64,000 nucleotides of DNA from Pectobacterium aroidearum (GTDB lineage: Bacteria; Pseudomonadota; Gammaproteobacteria; Enterobacterales; Enterobacteriaceae): positions 3,720,001 through 3,784,000 of the forward strand of contig NZ_CP065044.1 in assembly GCF_015689195.1 (NCBI RefSeq), written 5' to 3'. The position numbers and the translations under genes are program-made. Below, one piece after another: positions 20,684-31,313 of the stretch. The notes beneath the pieces are model-generated. The model ran no database searches and had not been told where the DNA came from. It saw only the letters and a program-made list of their open reading frames with translations. Numbering within the stretch: position 1 is the first letter of the stretch; each line of letters opens with the position of its first letter.

Positions 20684-20742
20684 TTTCTGTATGCCGCTTC
20701 CCTTGCTCCTGAACGCTCTCGGAGTAAGGGAAAGGACTCTTC

Positions 20743-22230
20743 ATGTTTAGTCGCATCATTGCTTTATTCAGCCAACGTAATTCGCTTTTTATGCTGTTGC
20801 TTGGCTTCGCTTCCGGTTTACCACTGGCATTGACATCAGGCACATTGCAAGCCTGGATGACTGTCGAGAATGTCGATCTGAAAACCATCGGTTTTTTCTC
20901 TTTGGTTGGTCAAGCCTACGTATTCAAGTTTCTGTGGTCCCCCCTCATGGATCGCTATACCCCACCGTTTCTTGGCAGACGCCGTGGCTGGCTAATTCTC
21001 AGTCAACTTCTGCTGATTGCTGCGATTATTGGTATGGGATTTATGAACCCAGCACGCGATCTCTGGTGGCTGGCGGCGCTGGCCGTGATGGTTGCATTCT
21101 GCTCGGCTTCTCAGGATATTGTTTTTGATGCCTATAAGACGGATTTACTTCCCCCTGAGGAACGCGGTACGGGTGCGGCCACCTCAGTATTAGGTTACCG
21201 TCTGGCCATGCTGGTTTCAGGCGGACTCGCTCTGTGGATGGCGGATCGCTATCTCGGCTGGCAGGCAACGTATTGGCTCATGGCAGGACTCATGCTGATC
21301 GGTGTGTTCGCAACCCTATTAGCACCGGAACCGCTAAATAGTCAGCCTGCGCCGCGCACCATGGAACAAGCGATTGTTGCCCCACTGCGTGATTTCTTCG
21401 AGCGTAACAACGCCTGGCTCATTCTTCTGTTGATCGTGCTATACAAACTCGGTGATGCCTTTGCGATCAGCTTGACGACCACTTTCCTGATACGCGGCGT
21501 TGGTTTCAATGCCGGTGATGTTGGGCTGGTTAACAAGACGCTTGGACTCTTCGCCACCATCGTGGGGGCGATTTACGGTGGATTATTGATGCAGCGACTC
21601 TCATTATTCAGAGCGCTGATGCTGTTTGGCATCCTTCAGGCCGTATCCAATGCGGGGTACTGGCTACTGGCGATTACCGCCAAAAGCCTATTCACCATGG
21701 CTACCGCGGTTTTTCTGGAAAATCTCTGTGGCGGCATGGGGACAGCAGCGTTCGTCGCGCTCTTGATGACGCTGTGTAATAAATCATTCTCAGCCACACA
21801 GTTTGCCCTGCTTTCCGCCCTTGCAGCCGTCGGACGGGTGTACGTCGGCCCTATCGCAGGTTGGTTTGTCGAATCCTACGGCTGGGCATGGTTCTATCTG
21901 TTCTCGATTTTGGCTGCATTACCGGGCCTGGCAATTCTAATGATTTGCCGTGAGACGCTGGAATTTACTCAGAAAACGGACACCTTCCAGTTACGCACAC
22001 ACTTCCAGAATTATTACAGAAAGGCCTTACATATACTGGGGTCAGGGGTGGTATTACTGGCACTGTGGCTTATTCTGCTCATCAGTAATGCGTTGGAATG
22101 GTCTTCATTGCCCTTACTGGCAGAATACCTGCTCATCGCAGGCGGTACGCTCGCGCTGCTGGGCATTTTCTTCGGTAGCTTGCTGGACTATCTGTCACTC
22201 AAACGCGCGTCCAGACCGTCTGTGCACTAA
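20743..22230 (+). CDS. ampG: Muropeptide permease AmpG
   Basis: Major-facilitator transporter of 495 residues with about 12-14 hydrophobic helices. It imports GlcNAc-anhydro-MurNAc and its peptides into the cytoplasm for cell-wall recycling, which also supplies the signal for ampC beta-lactamase induction where that system exists. The start MFSRIIALFSQRNS and the conserved SGLPLALTSGTLQAWM and QDIVFDAYKTDLL segments fit the family. Located between yajG and cyoA as in E. coli. Confidence 0.96.
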   Translation: MFSRIIALFSQRNSLFMLLLGFASGLPLALTSGTLQAWMTVENVDLKTIGFFSLVGQAYVFKFLWSPLMDRYTPPFLGRRRGWLILSQLLLIAAIIGMGFMNPARDLWWLAALAVMVAFCSASQDIVFDAYKTDLLPPEERGTGAATSVLGYRLAMLVSGGLALWMADRYLGWQATYWLMAGLMLIGVFATLLAPEPLNSQPAPRTMEQAIVAPLRDFFERNNAWLILLLIVLYKLGDAFAISLTTTFLIRGVGFNAGDVGLVNKTLGLFATIVGAIYGGLLMQRLSLFRALMLFGILQAVSNAGYWLLAITAKSLFTMATAVFLENLCGGMGTAAFVALLMTLCNKSFSATQFALLSALAAVGRVYVGPIAGWFVESYGWAWFYLFSILAALPGLAILMICRETLEFTQKTDTFQLRTHFQNYYRKALHILGSGVVLLALWLILLISNALEWSSLPLLAEYLLIAGGTLALLGIFFGSLLDYLSLKRASRPSVH

Positions 22231-22315
22231 CGATATTCGTTCAGGTAGCTCTCATCGGTTGCCTGAACCAATTCCATTCCTTTATTTAATTATTTTTTTC
22301 ATAATTATCTTGCTA

Positions 22316-22334
22316 GAGGAAATTTTATTTCCTC
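22316..22334 (+). terminator. Possible ampG terminator hairpin
   Basis: GAGGAAAT / ATTTCCTC with a TTT loop, about 85 bp after the ampG stop; no long T run follows. A weaker dyad (TTCAGG...CCTGAA, 22240-22267) lies closer to the stop. Confidence 0.45.
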
Positions 22335-22652
22335 GTAGAATCTCTCCAGAACTAATTTCATTCGTTATCAAAAACACATGTTGAGCAAAAAATTTCACCA
22401 AACTAAAAATAGAAAATAAGCGTTATGGTAAGTTGTAATTTCTTATTATCCATCCATACTCTCATCGGGGTAGCCACTTAATTTGCTGTTTTTCAAAACC
22501 ATTTTTATTTTGGCTATCTTTGTGACATTAAGGGCAAAAACCAGCAACAATCGGCTGACATAACCTTAATCATGTTTACAGTGCAGTAACCTTCCCGTAA
22601 AATGCCCGCTCGCATGAAATGACAATAGAGCCCTTGTTATTGAGGTCGCTAG
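22335..22652. other. Promoter region of the cyo operon
   Basis: AT-rich gap of 318 bp ahead of cyoA. In E. coli this region is controlled by oxygen and iron regulators (ArcA, Fnr, Fur), but I could not place confident sites here. No small gene seen. Confidence 0.4.
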
Positions 22653-23615
22653 ATGAGACTCAAGAAATACAATAAAATTTTTGGGATGCTGTCTTTATTT
22701 GCAGCCACTGTTCTACTGAGCGGTTGCGATATGGCGCTGATGAACCCCAAAGGAGAGATCGGGTTAGAACAAAGATCGCTAATACTGACTGCCATCGGGC
22801 TGATGTTGATCGTTGTGATTCCCGTTATCGTTATGACGATAGCTTTTGCCTGGAAGTTCCGTGCTTCCAATGAAAAGGCAAAATATACCCCGAACTGGTC
22901 ACACTCCAACAAGATAGAAGCTGTAGTCTGGACTGTACCAATTATCATTATCGTTATTCTTGGCACGATTACCTGGAAGACGACCCACTCGCTTGACCCG
23001 TACAAGCCACTGGTATCAGACGTCAAACCAATCAATGTCGAAGTCATTTCGCTTGACTGGAAATGGTTGTTTGTTTACCCAGATCTTGGTATCGCTACGG
23101 TTAACGAATTGGCTTTCCCTGCCAACGTGCCTGTTGCATTCAAGATCACATCCGACTCTGTGATGAACTCCTTCTTCATTCCTCGTCTTGGTGGACAGAT
23201 TTACGCAATGGCCGGAATGCAGACGAAGCTCCACTTGATCGCTAACGAACCGGGCAAGTATGACGGTATCTCTGGCGGCTATAGTGGTAAAGGCTTCTCT
23301 GGAATGAAGTTCACCGCGATTGCCACACCAACTCAACAAGAGTTCGACCAGTGGGTTGCGAACGTTCGTGCGTCCTCCAAAACACTGAATACTATGGATG
23401 AATTCAACACGTTGGCTAAGCCAAGTGAATTCCATCCTGTCGAATACTTCTCCAGTGTCCAGCCGGATTTGTTCAATAATATTATTCGCAAATTCATAGG
23501 CAACGACATGAACATGCAACATCATGGTGAAGGCATGAAGCCTGACGAAAACATGCAACATGGTGAGGGTATGAACATGGGCGAGCATAGCTCGCACAAA
23601 GGAGCCGAGGGATAA
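22653..23615 (+). CDS. cyoA: Cytochrome bo3 ubiquinol oxidase subunit II
   Basis: Subunit II of the proton-pumping quinol oxidase, 320 residues. A lipoprotein signal (LLSGC, Cys25) is followed by two membrane helices and a periplasmic cupredoxin-like domain. It lacks the CuA ligands, as expected for a quinol rather than cytochrome c oxidase. The C-terminal tail from about residue 285 is unusually rich in Met, His and Glu ([10 protein letters not shown]-type repeats), also seen in milder form in E. coli. First gene of cyoABCDE; 4 bp before cyoB. Confidence 0.97.
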   Translation: MRLKKYNKIFGMLSLFAATVLLSGCDMALMNPKGEIGLEQRSLILTAIGLMLIVVIPVIVMTIAFAWKFRASNEKAKYTPNWSHSNKIEAVVWTVPIIIIVILGTITWKTTHSLDPYKPLVSDVKPINVEVISLDWKWLFVYPDLGIATVNELAFPANVPVAFKITSDSVMNSFFIPRLGGQIYAMAGMQTKLHLIANEPGKYDGISGGYSGKGFSGMKFTAIATPTQQEFDQWVANVRASSKTLNTMDEFNTLAKPSEFHPVEYFSSVQPDLFNNIIRKFIGNDMNMQHHGEGMKPDENMQHGEGMNMGEHSSHKGAEG

Positions 23616-23619
23616 TACG

Positions 23620-25611
23620 ATGTTCGGAAAACTTACACTCGATGCGGTTCCGTACCACGAACCCATTATTATGGTCACCGTGGCGGCGATCATCGTTGGC
23701 GGCCTTGCGCTGCTGGCGGCAATAACCTATTTAGGCAAGTGGAAATGGCTGTGGGCCGAGTGGTTCACCTCCGTCGACCACAAGAAAATCGGTATCATGT
23801 ACATCATCGTTGGTCTGGTGATGATGATTCGTGGCTTTGCCGATGCCATCATGATGCGCGGCCAGCAGGTTCTGGCCTCTGCCGGGCAAGAAGGCTTCCT
23901 AAACGCTCACCACTACGATCAGATTTTCACCGCGCACGGTGTAATCATGATCTTCTTCGTGGCGACACCGTTCGTTGTTGGTCTGATGAACCTTGCGGTT
24001 CCTTTGCAGATCGGTGCGCGTGACGTTGCTTTCCCATTCCTGAACTCCCTCAGCTTCTGGCTGTTTGTCGTCGGCGTTATCTTGATCAACCTCTCTCTCG
24101 GGGTCGGTGAATTCGCGCAGACTGGCTGGGTGGCGTATCCGCCGCTTTCAGGAAAGGAGTACAGTCCCGGCGTCGGGGTCGATTATTGGATATGGAGTCT
24201 ACAAATATCCGGTATCGGTACCACGCTGACTGGCGTTAACTTCTTCGCGACGATTCTGAAGATGCGTGCGCCAGGCATGACACTGATGAAAATGCCGGTA
24301 TTTACTTGGACAGCACTGTGTACCAACGTGCTGATCATTGCCGCATTCCCAATTTTGACCGTTACTATTGCGCTGCTGACGCTTGACCGTTACCTCGGCA
24401 CCCATTTCTTTACCAACGATATGGGTGGCAACATGATGATGTACATCAACCTGATTTGGGCATGGGGTCATCCTGAGGTTTACATTCTGGTACTGCCGAT
24501 ATTTGGCGTTTACTCCGAAGTGGTTGCCACCTTCTGTAAAAAACGTCTGTTTGGCTACACCTCACTGGTATGGGCTACTATCGCGATTACGGTTCTGTCG
24601 TTCATCGTTTGGTTGCACCACTTCTTTACCATGGGGTCCGGCGCGAACGTCAACGCCTTCTTTGGTATAGCCACCATGATTATTTCAATCCCAACCGGGG
24701 TTAAAATCTTCAACTGGCTGTTCACCATGTATCAAGGTCGCATTCAGTCTCACTCCACGATGCTGTGGACCACGGGCTTCATCATCACCTTTACCATCGG
24801 TGGGATGACCGGGGTACTGCTGGCCGTACCGGGCGCAAACTTTGTCCTGCACAACAGTCTGTTCCTGATTGCTCACTTCCATAACGTGATCATCGGCGGC
24901 GTAGTGTTTGGTTGCTTCGCAGGTATTACTTACTGGTTCCCGAAAGCCTTTGGTTTCACCCTGAACGAAACCTGGGGTAAACGCGCGTTCTGGTTCTGGA
25001 TTATCGGCTTCTTCGTTGCCTTTATGCCGCTGTATATTCTCGGCTTTATGGGAATGACGCGTCGTCTGAGCCAGCAAATCAACCCTGAATTCCACGCCTT
25101 ACTGGTTGTGGCATCCATCGGTGCAGTGCTGATCGGTATCGGTGTGCTGTGTCAGGTGATCCAGTTCTACGTCAGTATCCGTGACCGTCACCAGAACCGT
25201 GACCTGACGGGCGATCCGTGGGGTGGGCGTACGCTGGAGTGGGCAACCTCTTCTCCTGCGCCGTTCTACAACTTCGCTGTCGTGCCGCATGTTGACGAGC
25301 GTGATGCGTTCTGGGAAGCGAAAGAGAAAGGTGAAGCTTACAAGCGCCCTGCCAGCTATGAAGAGATTCACATGCCGAAGAACACCGGCGCTGGTGTGAT
25401 TATCTCCGCATTCAGCCTGGTATTCGGTTTTGCCATGATCTGGCATATCTGGTGGCTGGCCATCGCTGGCTTCGCTGGCATGATTGTGACCTGGATTGTG
25501 CATAGCTTTAATCAAGACGTGGATTACTACGTGCCGGTTAAAGAAATTGAGCAAATTGAGAATCAGAATTTTGATCAACTCAGTAAGGCAGGCGTGAAAC
25601 ATGTCAACTGA
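23620..25611 (+). CDS. cyoB: Cytochrome bo3 ubiquinol oxidase subunit I
   Basis: Catalytic haem-copper subunit, 663 residues as in E. coli, with about 15 membrane helices. It carries haem b, haem o3 and CuB. The CuB and proton-channel motif WGHPEVYI places His284 and Glu286 as in E. coli, and the paired CuB histidines appear in VWLHHFFT. It reduces oxygen to water while pumping protons. Overlaps cyoC by 11 bp. Confidence 0.98.
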   Translation: MFGKLTLDAVPYHEPIIMVTVAAIIVGGLALLAAITYLGKWKWLWAEWFTSVDHKKIGIMYIIVGLVMMIRGFADAIMMRGQQVLASAGQEGFLNAHHYDQIFTAHGVIMIFFVATPFVVGLMNLAVPLQIGARDVAFPFLNSLSFWLFVVGVILINLSLGVGEFAQTGWVAYPPLSGKEYSPGVGVDYWIWSLQISGIGTTLTGVNFFATILKMRAPGMTLMKMPVFTWTALCTNVLIIAAFPILTVTIALLTLDRYLGTHFFTNDMGGNMMMYINLIWAWGHPEVYILVLPIFGVYSEVVATFCKKRLFGYTSLVWATIAITVLSFIVWLHHFFTMGSGANVNAFFGIATMIISIPTGVKIFNWLFTMYQGRIQSHSTMLWTTGFIITFTIGGMTGVLLAVPGANFVLHNSLFLIAHFHNVIIGGVVFGCFAGITYWFPKAFGFTLNETWGKRAFWFWIIGFFVAFMPLYILGFMGMTRRLSQQINPEFHALLVVASIGAVLIGIGVLCQVIQFYVSIRDRHQNRDLTGDPWGGRTLEWATSSPAPFYNFAVVPHVDERDAFWEAKEKGEAYKRPASYEEIHMPKNTGAGVIISAFSLVFGFAMIWHIWWLAIAGFAGMIVTWIVHSFNQDVDYYVPVKEIEQIENQNFDQLSKAGVKHVN

Positions 25612-26215
25612 AACTCTGACTAACCACAATACAGCCCATGCAGAGCATGGGCACCACGACACAGGAGCCAACAAGGTATTCGGCTTCTGGGTCTACCTGA
25701 TGAGCGACCTGATCATTTTCGGGTCACTGTTCGCAACCTATGCAGTACTGGTTAACGGTACTGCTGGCGGCCCAAGCGGGAAGGACATTTTCCAACTGCC
25801 CTTCGTGCTGGTAGAAACGTTCGCGTTGCTGTTCAGTAGTATTACCTACGGCATGGCAATGATCGCCATGAACAAGGGTAACAAATCACAGGTTAATGCC
25901 TGGCTGGGCGTAACGTTCTTGTTCGGTCTGGTGTTTATCGGGATGGAAATCTATGAATTCCATCACCTGATTGTTGAAGGCTATGGCCCGGATCGCAGTG
26001 CGTTCCTGTCTGCCTTCTTCGCACTGGTCGGCACTCACGGGCTCCACGTAACAGGCGGTCTGATCTGGTTGGTCATCATGATGATTCAGGTGTCCAAACG
26101 TGGCCTGACGGCAACCAACAAAACACGTCTGATGTGCCTGAGCCTGTTCTGGCACTTCCTTGACGTGGTGTGGATTTGCGTCTTCACCGTTGTTTATCTA
26201 CTGGGGGCAATCTAA
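25601..26215 (+). CDS. cyoC: Cytochrome bo3 ubiquinol oxidase subunit III
   Basis: Five-helix structural subunit of the oxidase, 204 residues, of the cytochrome c oxidase subunit III family. The conserved [21 protein letters not shown] and GTHGLHV segments are intact. The start overlaps the end of cyoB and its stop shares an A with the cyoD start (TAATG), indicating tight translational coupling. Confidence 0.97.
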   Translation: MSTETLTNHNTAHAEHGHHDTGANKVFGFWVYLMSDLIIFGSLFATYAVLVNGTAGGPSGKDIFQLPFVLVETFALLFSSITYGMAMIAMNKGNKSQVNAWLGVTFLFGLVFIGMEIYEFHHLIVEGYGPDRSAFLSAFFALVGTHGLHVTGGLIWLVIMMIQVSKRGLTATNKTRLMCLSLFWHFLDVVWICVFTVVYLLGAI

Positions 26216-26547
26216 TGAGTCATTCAACAACCGATCATTCAGGTGCTAGCCACGGTAGCGTTAAGTCATACGTAATAGGTTTTGTACTGTCAGTAATTTT
26301 GACCGTCATTCCTTTCAGTATGGTCATGAGCGGCACTGCCTCACATAACGCCATTCTTTTCACGGTGGTGGGATGTGCAGTGGTTCAGATTCTGGTGCAT
26401 CTGGTGTACTTCCTGCACCTGAATACGTCCTCAGAAGAGCGCTGGAACGTGGTGGCTCTTGTGTTTGCCGTCCTGATTATCGCCATTGTCGTCGTGGGCT
26501 CCATCTGGATTATGATGAGCGCACACCACAATATGATGATCCAGTAA
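26215..26547 (+). CDS. cyoD: Cytochrome bo3 ubiquinol oxidase subunit IV
   Basis: Small three-helix accessory subunit, 110 residues. The frame opens 15 codons earlier inside cyoC, but [12 protein letters not shown] at the TAATG overlap matches the family start and is chosen. It stabilises the CuB site during assembly of the complex. Followed 14 bp later by cyoE. Confidence 0.97.
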   Translation: MSHSTTDHSGASHGSVKSYVIGFVLSVILTVIPFSMVMSGTASHNAILFTVVGCAVVQILVHLVYFLHLNTSSEERWNVVALVFAVLIIAIVVVGSIWIMMSAHHNMMIQ

Positions 26548-26561
26548 CCGAGCCGTAAAAG

Positions 26562-27452
26562 ATGATTAAGCAATACCTGCAAGTTACTAAACCAGGAATT
26601 ATTTTCGGAAATCTGATTTCCGTTATCGGTGGATTTCTCCTTGCGGCCCAAGGCCGCATTGATTATCCCCTGTTTCTCGCCACCCTTGTGGGGGTGTCGT
26701 TAGTCGTTGCGTCTGGCTGCGTATTTAACAACGTCATTGACCGCGACATCGACAAGAAAATGGAGAGAACCAAAAATCGGGTTCTGGTAAAGGGGCTGAT
26801 TTCACTGAAGGTAACGCTGGTTTACGCATCGCTGTTAGGTATTGCGGGCTTTGCTCTGCTGTACATCGCGGCTAACCCGCTGGCCATGTGGCTGGCGGTG
26901 ATGGGCTTCGTTGTGTATGTCGGCGTGTATAGCCTGTATATGAAGCGGCATTCTGTTTATGGCACGCTGATTGGCAGCCTGTCAGGCGCAGCACCACCGG
27001 TTATCGGTTACTGTGCCGTCAGCAACCAGTTCGATGCTGGCGCGTTGATTCTGCTGCTGATCTTTAGCCTGTGGCAAATGCCCCATTCATACGCGATTGC
27101 GATTTTCCGCTTCAAGGATTATCAGGCCGCCAACATCCCGGTGCTGCCGGTTGTGAAAGGTATCTCCGTTGCGAAAAACCACATTACGCTGTATATCGTG
27201 GCGTTTGCGGTCGCAACATTGATGCTGTCTCTCGGCGGTTATGCTGGCTACAAATATCTGATCGTTGCCGCAGCCGTTAGCGTGTGGTGGTTGGGCATGG
27301 CGCTGTCAGGCTATAAAAACGCGATTGATGACCGTGTATGGGCAAGAAAACTGTTTGTTTTCTCCATCGTCGCAATTACCTCACTGAGCGTGATGATGTC
27401 TGTGGATTCAATGGCACCAGCGCATGAAGTTCTGCTGACCTACCTGCGTTAA
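26562..27452 (+). CDS. cyoE: Protohaem IX farnesyltransferase (haem O synthase)
   Basis: UbiA-type membrane prenyltransferase of 296 residues with about nine helices. It attaches a farnesyl group to haem b to make haem O for the bo3 oxidase encoded upstream. The Asp-rich substrate motif is seen in [15 protein letters not shown], and the second in the YSLYMKR loop region. Last gene of the operon, followed by a terminator. Confidence 0.97.
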   Translation: MIKQYLQVTKPGIIFGNLISVIGGFLLAAQGRIDYPLFLATLVGVSLVVASGCVFNNVIDRDIDKKMERTKNRVLVKGLISLKVTLVYASLLGIAGFALLYIAANPLAMWLAVMGFVVYVGVYSLYMKRHSVYGTLIGSLSGAAPPVIGYCAVSNQFDAGALILLLIFSLWQMPHSYAIAIFRFKDYQAANIPVLPVVKGISVAKNHITLYIVAFAVATLMLSLGGYAGYKYLIVAAAVSVWWLGMALSGYKNAIDDRVWARKLFVFSIVAITSLSVMMSVDSMAPAHEVLLTYLR

Positions 27453-27479
27453 TCACAACCGCGTTCTATGCGTTAGTAA

Positions 27480-27508
27480 AAACAGGTGGCTTGTCCATCT
27501 GTTTTTTT
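27480..27508 (+). terminator. cyo operon terminator
   Basis: AAACAGGTGG / CCATCTGTTT stem with one G-U pair and a 5-base loop, followed by a run of seven T residues, about 28 bp after the cyoE stop. Confidence 0.9.
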
Positions 27509-27680
27509 ATGGCTTATTTCCTGCGTGCTACCCTTTGGGCCGCCGCAAGCGACGTTGAAAAACACGCTTTGCGCTTTTTATTTCCCTCTCCCCTCCTCCG
27601 CCAAATCACGTAACAAACCTATCGTTTACTGTCTGGCCAATAACGCACTAAAATAGCGCCAATTGTTTTCAGAGGTACGC

Positions 27681-29045
27681 ATGAACGATAATAAAATGAC
27701 CCCTGGCGAATTACGCGCCACATGGGGCTTGGGAGCCGTTTTTTCACTGCGCATGCTCGGCATGTTCATGGTGCTGCCTGTGCTAACGACTTACGGCATG
27801 GCATTACAAGGCGCCAGTGAAGCACTGATCGGGATTGCGATTGGTATTTATGGCCTGATGCAGGCTATTTTCCAGATTCCCTTCGGCCTGGTCTCCGACC
27901 GTATCGGCAGAAAGCCTCTGATTGTTGGAGGACTGCTGATTTTTGCAGCCGGCAGCGTCATCGCCGCACTCAGCGACTCTATCTGGGGCATTATCCTTGG
28001 CCGGGCTTTGCAGGGCGCGGGCGCCATCTCCGCTGCCGTCATGGCATTGCTTTCCGACCTGACGCGTGAACAGAACCGCACGAAAGCGATGGCATTTATC
28101 GGCGTAAGCTTCGGTGTCACCTTTGCTATCGCGATGGTCGTCGGTCCTATCGTTACCCACGCCTTCGGTTTACAGGCGCTCTTCTGGGGTATCGCTCTTT
28201 TATCACTCGCGGGCATTGTTATTACTCTGACCCTGATTCCTTCCGCACCAGCACACGTTCTGAATCGGGAATCCGCGATGGTACGCGGCAGTTTTCGCAA
28301 AGTACTTGGCAATAGCCGTCTGCTGAAACTGAATATCGGCATCATGTGCCTGCATATTTTATTGATGTCGAGCTTCGTCGCCCTGCCCCGCGCGATGGAG
28401 TCCGCTGGACTGGCACCACAGGACCACTGGAAAGTCTATTTGGTCACCATGCTGATCTCCTTTGCAGGCGTTGTACCTTTCATTATTTATGCCGAAGTGA
28501 AAAGGCGGATGAAGCAGGTCTTCATCGGCTGCATCGTGGTGCTGATCGCCGCAGAGGTGGTCTTATGGGGTTCAGGTAACCATCTCTGGCAAATTATCAT
28601 CGGCATACAGCTGTTCTTCCTGGCTTTCAACGTGATGGAAGCACTGTTGCCATCGCTGATTAGCAAGGAATCACCAGCGGGATATAAAGGCACGGCGATG
28701 GGCGTTTACTCCACCACGCAATTTATTGGTGTAGCCATTGGCGGGAGTCTCGGCGGCGGGCTGTTTGAGCTTTATGGCGCTTCTGCCGTGTTTATGGGTG
28801 GCGCAGCCATTGCGGCCATTTGGCTACTCGTCAGCTTCACCATGCAAGAACCACCTTATCTAAGCAGTTTGAGAATCGCGCTGTCCGATGTAGCGTTGCA
28901 GGATCGTGAGCTGGAACAGAAAATGCGTACTCAGCCCGGCGTTGCCGAGGTCGTTATCGTGCCGGATGAGTACAGCGCCTATGTGAAGATCGACAACAAA
29001 AAGACCAGTCGCCAGCAGCTAGAACAACTCGCAGGCCAGATCTGA
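27681..29045 (+). CDS. yajR: MFS transporter YajR
   Basis: Major-facilitator antiporter of 454 residues with 12 helices and an extra C-terminal ferredoxin-like YAM domain (about residues 385-454, ending near VIVPDEYSAYVKIDNKKTS). The conserved motif A is GLVSDRIGRKP. The frame opens six codons earlier, but MNDNKMTPGELRATWG matches the E. coli start. The physiological substrate is not known. Upstream of yajQ, convergent with it. Confidence 0.94.
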   Translation: MNDNKMTPGELRATWGLGAVFSLRMLGMFMVLPVLTTYGMALQGASEALIGIAIGIYGLMQAIFQIPFGLVSDRIGRKPLIVGGLLIFAAGSVIAALSDSIWGIILGRALQGAGAISAAVMALLSDLTREQNRTKAMAFIGVSFGVTFAIAMVVGPIVTHAFGLQALFWGIALLSLAGIVITLTLIPSAPAHVLNRESAMVRGSFRKVLGNSRLLKLNIGIMCLHILLMSSFVALPRAMESAGLAPQDHWKVYLVTMLISFAGVVPFIIYAEVKRRMKQVFIGCIVVLIAAEVVLWGSGNHLWQIIIGIQLFFLAFNVMEALLPSLISKESPAGYKGTAMGVYSTTQFIGVAIGGSLGGGLFELYGASAVFMGGAAIAAIWLLVSFTMQEPPYLSSLRIALSDVALQDRELEQKMRTQPGVAEVVIVPDEYSAYVKIDNKKTSRQQLEQLAGQI

Positions 29046-29053
29046 TTAAACAA

Positions 29054-29075
29054 AAGGCCAGCTTTCGCTGGCCTT
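29054..29075. terminator. Terminator between yajR and yajQ
   Basis: AAGGCCAGC / GCTGGCCTT with a TTTC loop in the short gap between convergent genes. On the minus strand it is followed by TTGTTTAATC, so it may serve both genes. Confidence 0.8.
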
Positions 29076-29104
29076 GCTGTTCATCGACAAATGATGAAGA
29101 AGCA

Positions 29105-29596
29105 TCAATCCCGGAAGTTGGTAAACTGGAACGGCTGCCCCAGATTCCCACCGCGAATCAACGCCATCACGCCCTGCAAATCATCACGTGATTTGCCTGT
29201 AACGCGAACTTGCTCACCCTGAATCTGTGCCTGTACTTTCAGCTTACTGTCTTTAATCAGCTTGACGATTTTCTTCGCCTGCGTGGTTTCGATGCCCTGC
29301 TTCAATTTGGCTTCCACGCTATACGTTTTACCGCTGTGCTCGAACTCTTCCGGGACCTCTAACGCCCCGCCTTCAATCCCGCGCTTCAGCAATTTCTCGC
29401 GCATAATATCAATCAGTTGCTGGACCTGAAAATCAGACTCGCTGGTCGCTTTAATGCTTTGCGATTTCTCATTCAGTTCAAAGCTGGCCGGAACATTGCG
29501 GAAATCCCAGCGTGTGCTCAGCTCACGCGTGGCATTTTCCACCGCGTTGCGGACTTCCTGCATATCAATTTCCGAAACAATATCGAAAGATGGCAT
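29105..29596 (-). CDS. yajQ: Nucleotide-binding protein YajQ
   Basis: YajQ-family protein of 163 residues with two ferredoxin-like halves. Homologues bind tRNA or, in Xanthomonas and others, cyclic di-GMP and influence virulence gene control. The frame begins six codons earlier; [11 protein letters not shown] is the family start and is preferred. Transcribed alone, convergent with yajR. Confidence 0.94.
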   Translation of the reverse strand: MPSFDIVSEIDMQEVRNAVENATRELSTRWDFRNVPASFELNEKSQSIKATSESDFQVQQLIDIMREKLLKRGIEGGALEVPEEFEHSGKTYSVEAKLKQGIETTQAKKIVKLIKDSKLKVQAQIQGEQVRVTGKSRDDLQGVMALIRGGNLGQPFQFTNFRD

Positions 29597-29784
29597 AATT
29601 CGCTCTCCTGACAAATGTGGCTGGCGAGCATAATAACCGCTCTTCTGCGATAAGCAAGATACCAGACACGATCCCGATTTTTACTCTACATCGGGTAAAC
29701 AGGCCGAATAGCACAAGATCGTGACATGAATGATAGCCTATGATGGCAGAACAACAGCGCCCGCATCAAATAAGGGAGACGCAC

Positions 29785-30693
29785 ATGAAAATCACCGTTC
29801 TTGGCTGTGGCGCGCTAGGCCAACTTTGGCTCGCCGCGCTGCATCAGCAAGGGCATGATGTCCAGGGATGGCTGCGTATTCCGCAACCTTATTGTCCGGT
29901 CAATGTCACGATGCTGGACGGCCAGCACTGTAATCTCAACCTGACAGCTAACGATCCCGAACACCTTGCCCAAAGCGAATTGCTGCTGGTAACGCTAAAA
30001 GCCTGGCAGGTTTCCGATGCCGTTACCGTACTGCTGCCACAGCTCAACCCACACTGCACAATTCTGCTTTTACACAACGGGATGGGCACGCGAGAAGAAT
30101 TACCGTCGCTACAGCAGCCACTGGTACTGGGTATTACCACTCATGCCGCACGGCGCGACGCAAACAACGTCGTGCATGTTGCCGCAGGCACAACGCATAT
30201 CGGCACGTTTAATGGCGACAGCAGCCAAAGCCATCTGGCCGAAGTGCTGCATCAGGCCTTACCTGATGTCGCCTGGCACACCAATATTAGCGCCACCTGC
30301 TGGCTGAAGCTGGCGGCTAACTGTGTCATCAACCCACTCACGGTGAAATATCACTGCACCAATGGCGAGCTTTCTGCGTACCCGGAATTGATTGCGTCGC
30401 TTTGTCAGGAAGTAGCCAGCGTCATGGAACGAGAGGGTTTCCATACATCGCGAGACAGTCTGCTGCTCTACGTTAATCAAATTATTCTGAACACCGCAGC
30501 AAACACCTCATCAATGTTGCAGGACATCATCGCTCAGCGACATACCGAAATTGACTACATTACCGGGTATTTACTGCACCGTGCGCGCCTCCACGGCCTG
30601 ACGCTCCCCGAAAATGCCCGCCTGTTTGACTACATTAAGCAAAAGGAAAATGATTATGACCGCATCGGCACTGGTGTGTCTGGCACCTGGTAG
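29785..30693 (+). CDS. panE: 2-Dehydropantoate 2-reductase
   Basis: NADPH-dependent ketopantoate reductase of the pantothenate/CoA pathway, 302 residues. The Rossmann motif GCGALG lies at the N-terminus; the conserved catalytic lysine is in [14 protein letters not shown] and the HNGMG and [10 protein letters not shown] segments fit PanE. The frame opens 15 codons earlier, but [12 protein letters not shown] with an upstream AGGGAG is the proper start. Overlaps yajL by 38 bp. Confidence 0.96.
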   Translation: MKITVLGCGALGQLWLAALHQQGHDVQGWLRIPQPYCPVNVTMLDGQHCNLNLTANDPEHLAQSELLLVTLKAWQVSDAVTVLLPQLNPHCTILLLHNGMGTREELPSLQQPLVLGITTHAARRDANNVVHVAAGTTHIGTFNGDSSQSHLAEVLHQALPDVAWHTNISATCWLKLAANCVINPLTVKYHCTNGELSAYPELIASLCQEVASVMEREGFHTSRDSLLLYVNQIILNTAANTSSMLQDIIAQRHTEIDYITGYLLHRARLHGLTLPENARLFDYIKQKENDYDRIGTGVSGTW

Positions 30694-31246
30694 TGAAGAA
30701 ACTGAAGCCGTCACAACCATCGATTTGCTTGTCCGGGCAGGCATTCAGGTAACGCTTGCCAGCGTAGCCAGCGATGGCAATCTTGAAATTGTCTGCTCAC
30801 GCGGGGTAAGGCTACTGGCGGATGCGCCGCTGGCTGCCGTTGCCGATCGGCCTTTCGATGTGTTGGTATTACCGGGGGGGTTGCAAGGTGCGGAATGCTT
30901 CCGCGATAGCCCAATACTGGTGGAATGCATCAGACAAGCGCATCTGGAAGGAAAAATTGTCGCCGCGATGTGTGCAACCCCTGCGCTGGTGCTTGAGCAT
31001 CATCAACTGTTCCCCGTGGGAAACATGACGGGCTATCCGGCCTTCAAAGATCGCATCGCGCCAGAGAAATGGATGGAAAAACGTGTCGTCTACGATCCTC
31101 GAGTGAATCTGTTAACCACACAAGGGCCGGGCACCAGTATGGATTTCGCTTTGAAGATCATTGATTTGCTGCTGGGGAGAGAAAAAGCCGCCGAGGTCGC
31201 CGCACAGCTCATCCTGCCGCCGGGAATTCATAACTATCGTGATTAG
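30656..31246 (+). CDS. yajL: DJ-1/PfpI family chaperone/deglycase YajL
   Basis: DJ-1-superfamily protein of 196 residues, homologue of human Parkinson-associated DJ-1. The reactive nucleophile is Cys106 in VAAMCATPA and the conserved acid is Glu15 in PGSEETE. In E. coli it protects against oxidative and carbonyl stress. The start at 30656 has an AAGGA ribosome binding site and matches the E. coli N-terminus; it lies inside the 3' end of panE, so translational coupling is likely. Confidence 0.95.
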   Translation: MTASALVCLAPGSEETEAVTTIDLLVRAGIQVTLASVASDGNLEIVCSRGVRLLADAPLAAVADRPFDVLVLPGGLQGAECFRDSPILVECIRQAHLEGKIVAAMCATPALVLEHHQLFPVGNMTGYPAFKDRIAPEKWMEKRVVYDPRVNLLTTQGPGTSMDFALKIIDLLLGREKAAEVAAQLILPPGIHNYRD

Positions 31247-31288
31247 CACTCACGTGCTTTATAACCGCCGCGATGAAAAATGAAGAAA

Positions 31289-31306
31289 AAGGCGCTTGCG
31301 CGCCTT
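31289..31306. terminator. Terminator between yajL and thiI
   Basis: AAGGCGC / GCGCCTT with a TTGC loop and an A-rich left flank that gives a TTTTTC tail for thiI on the minus strand. Convergent-gene terminator. Confidence 0.8.
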
Positions 31307-31313
31307 ATTCCTA

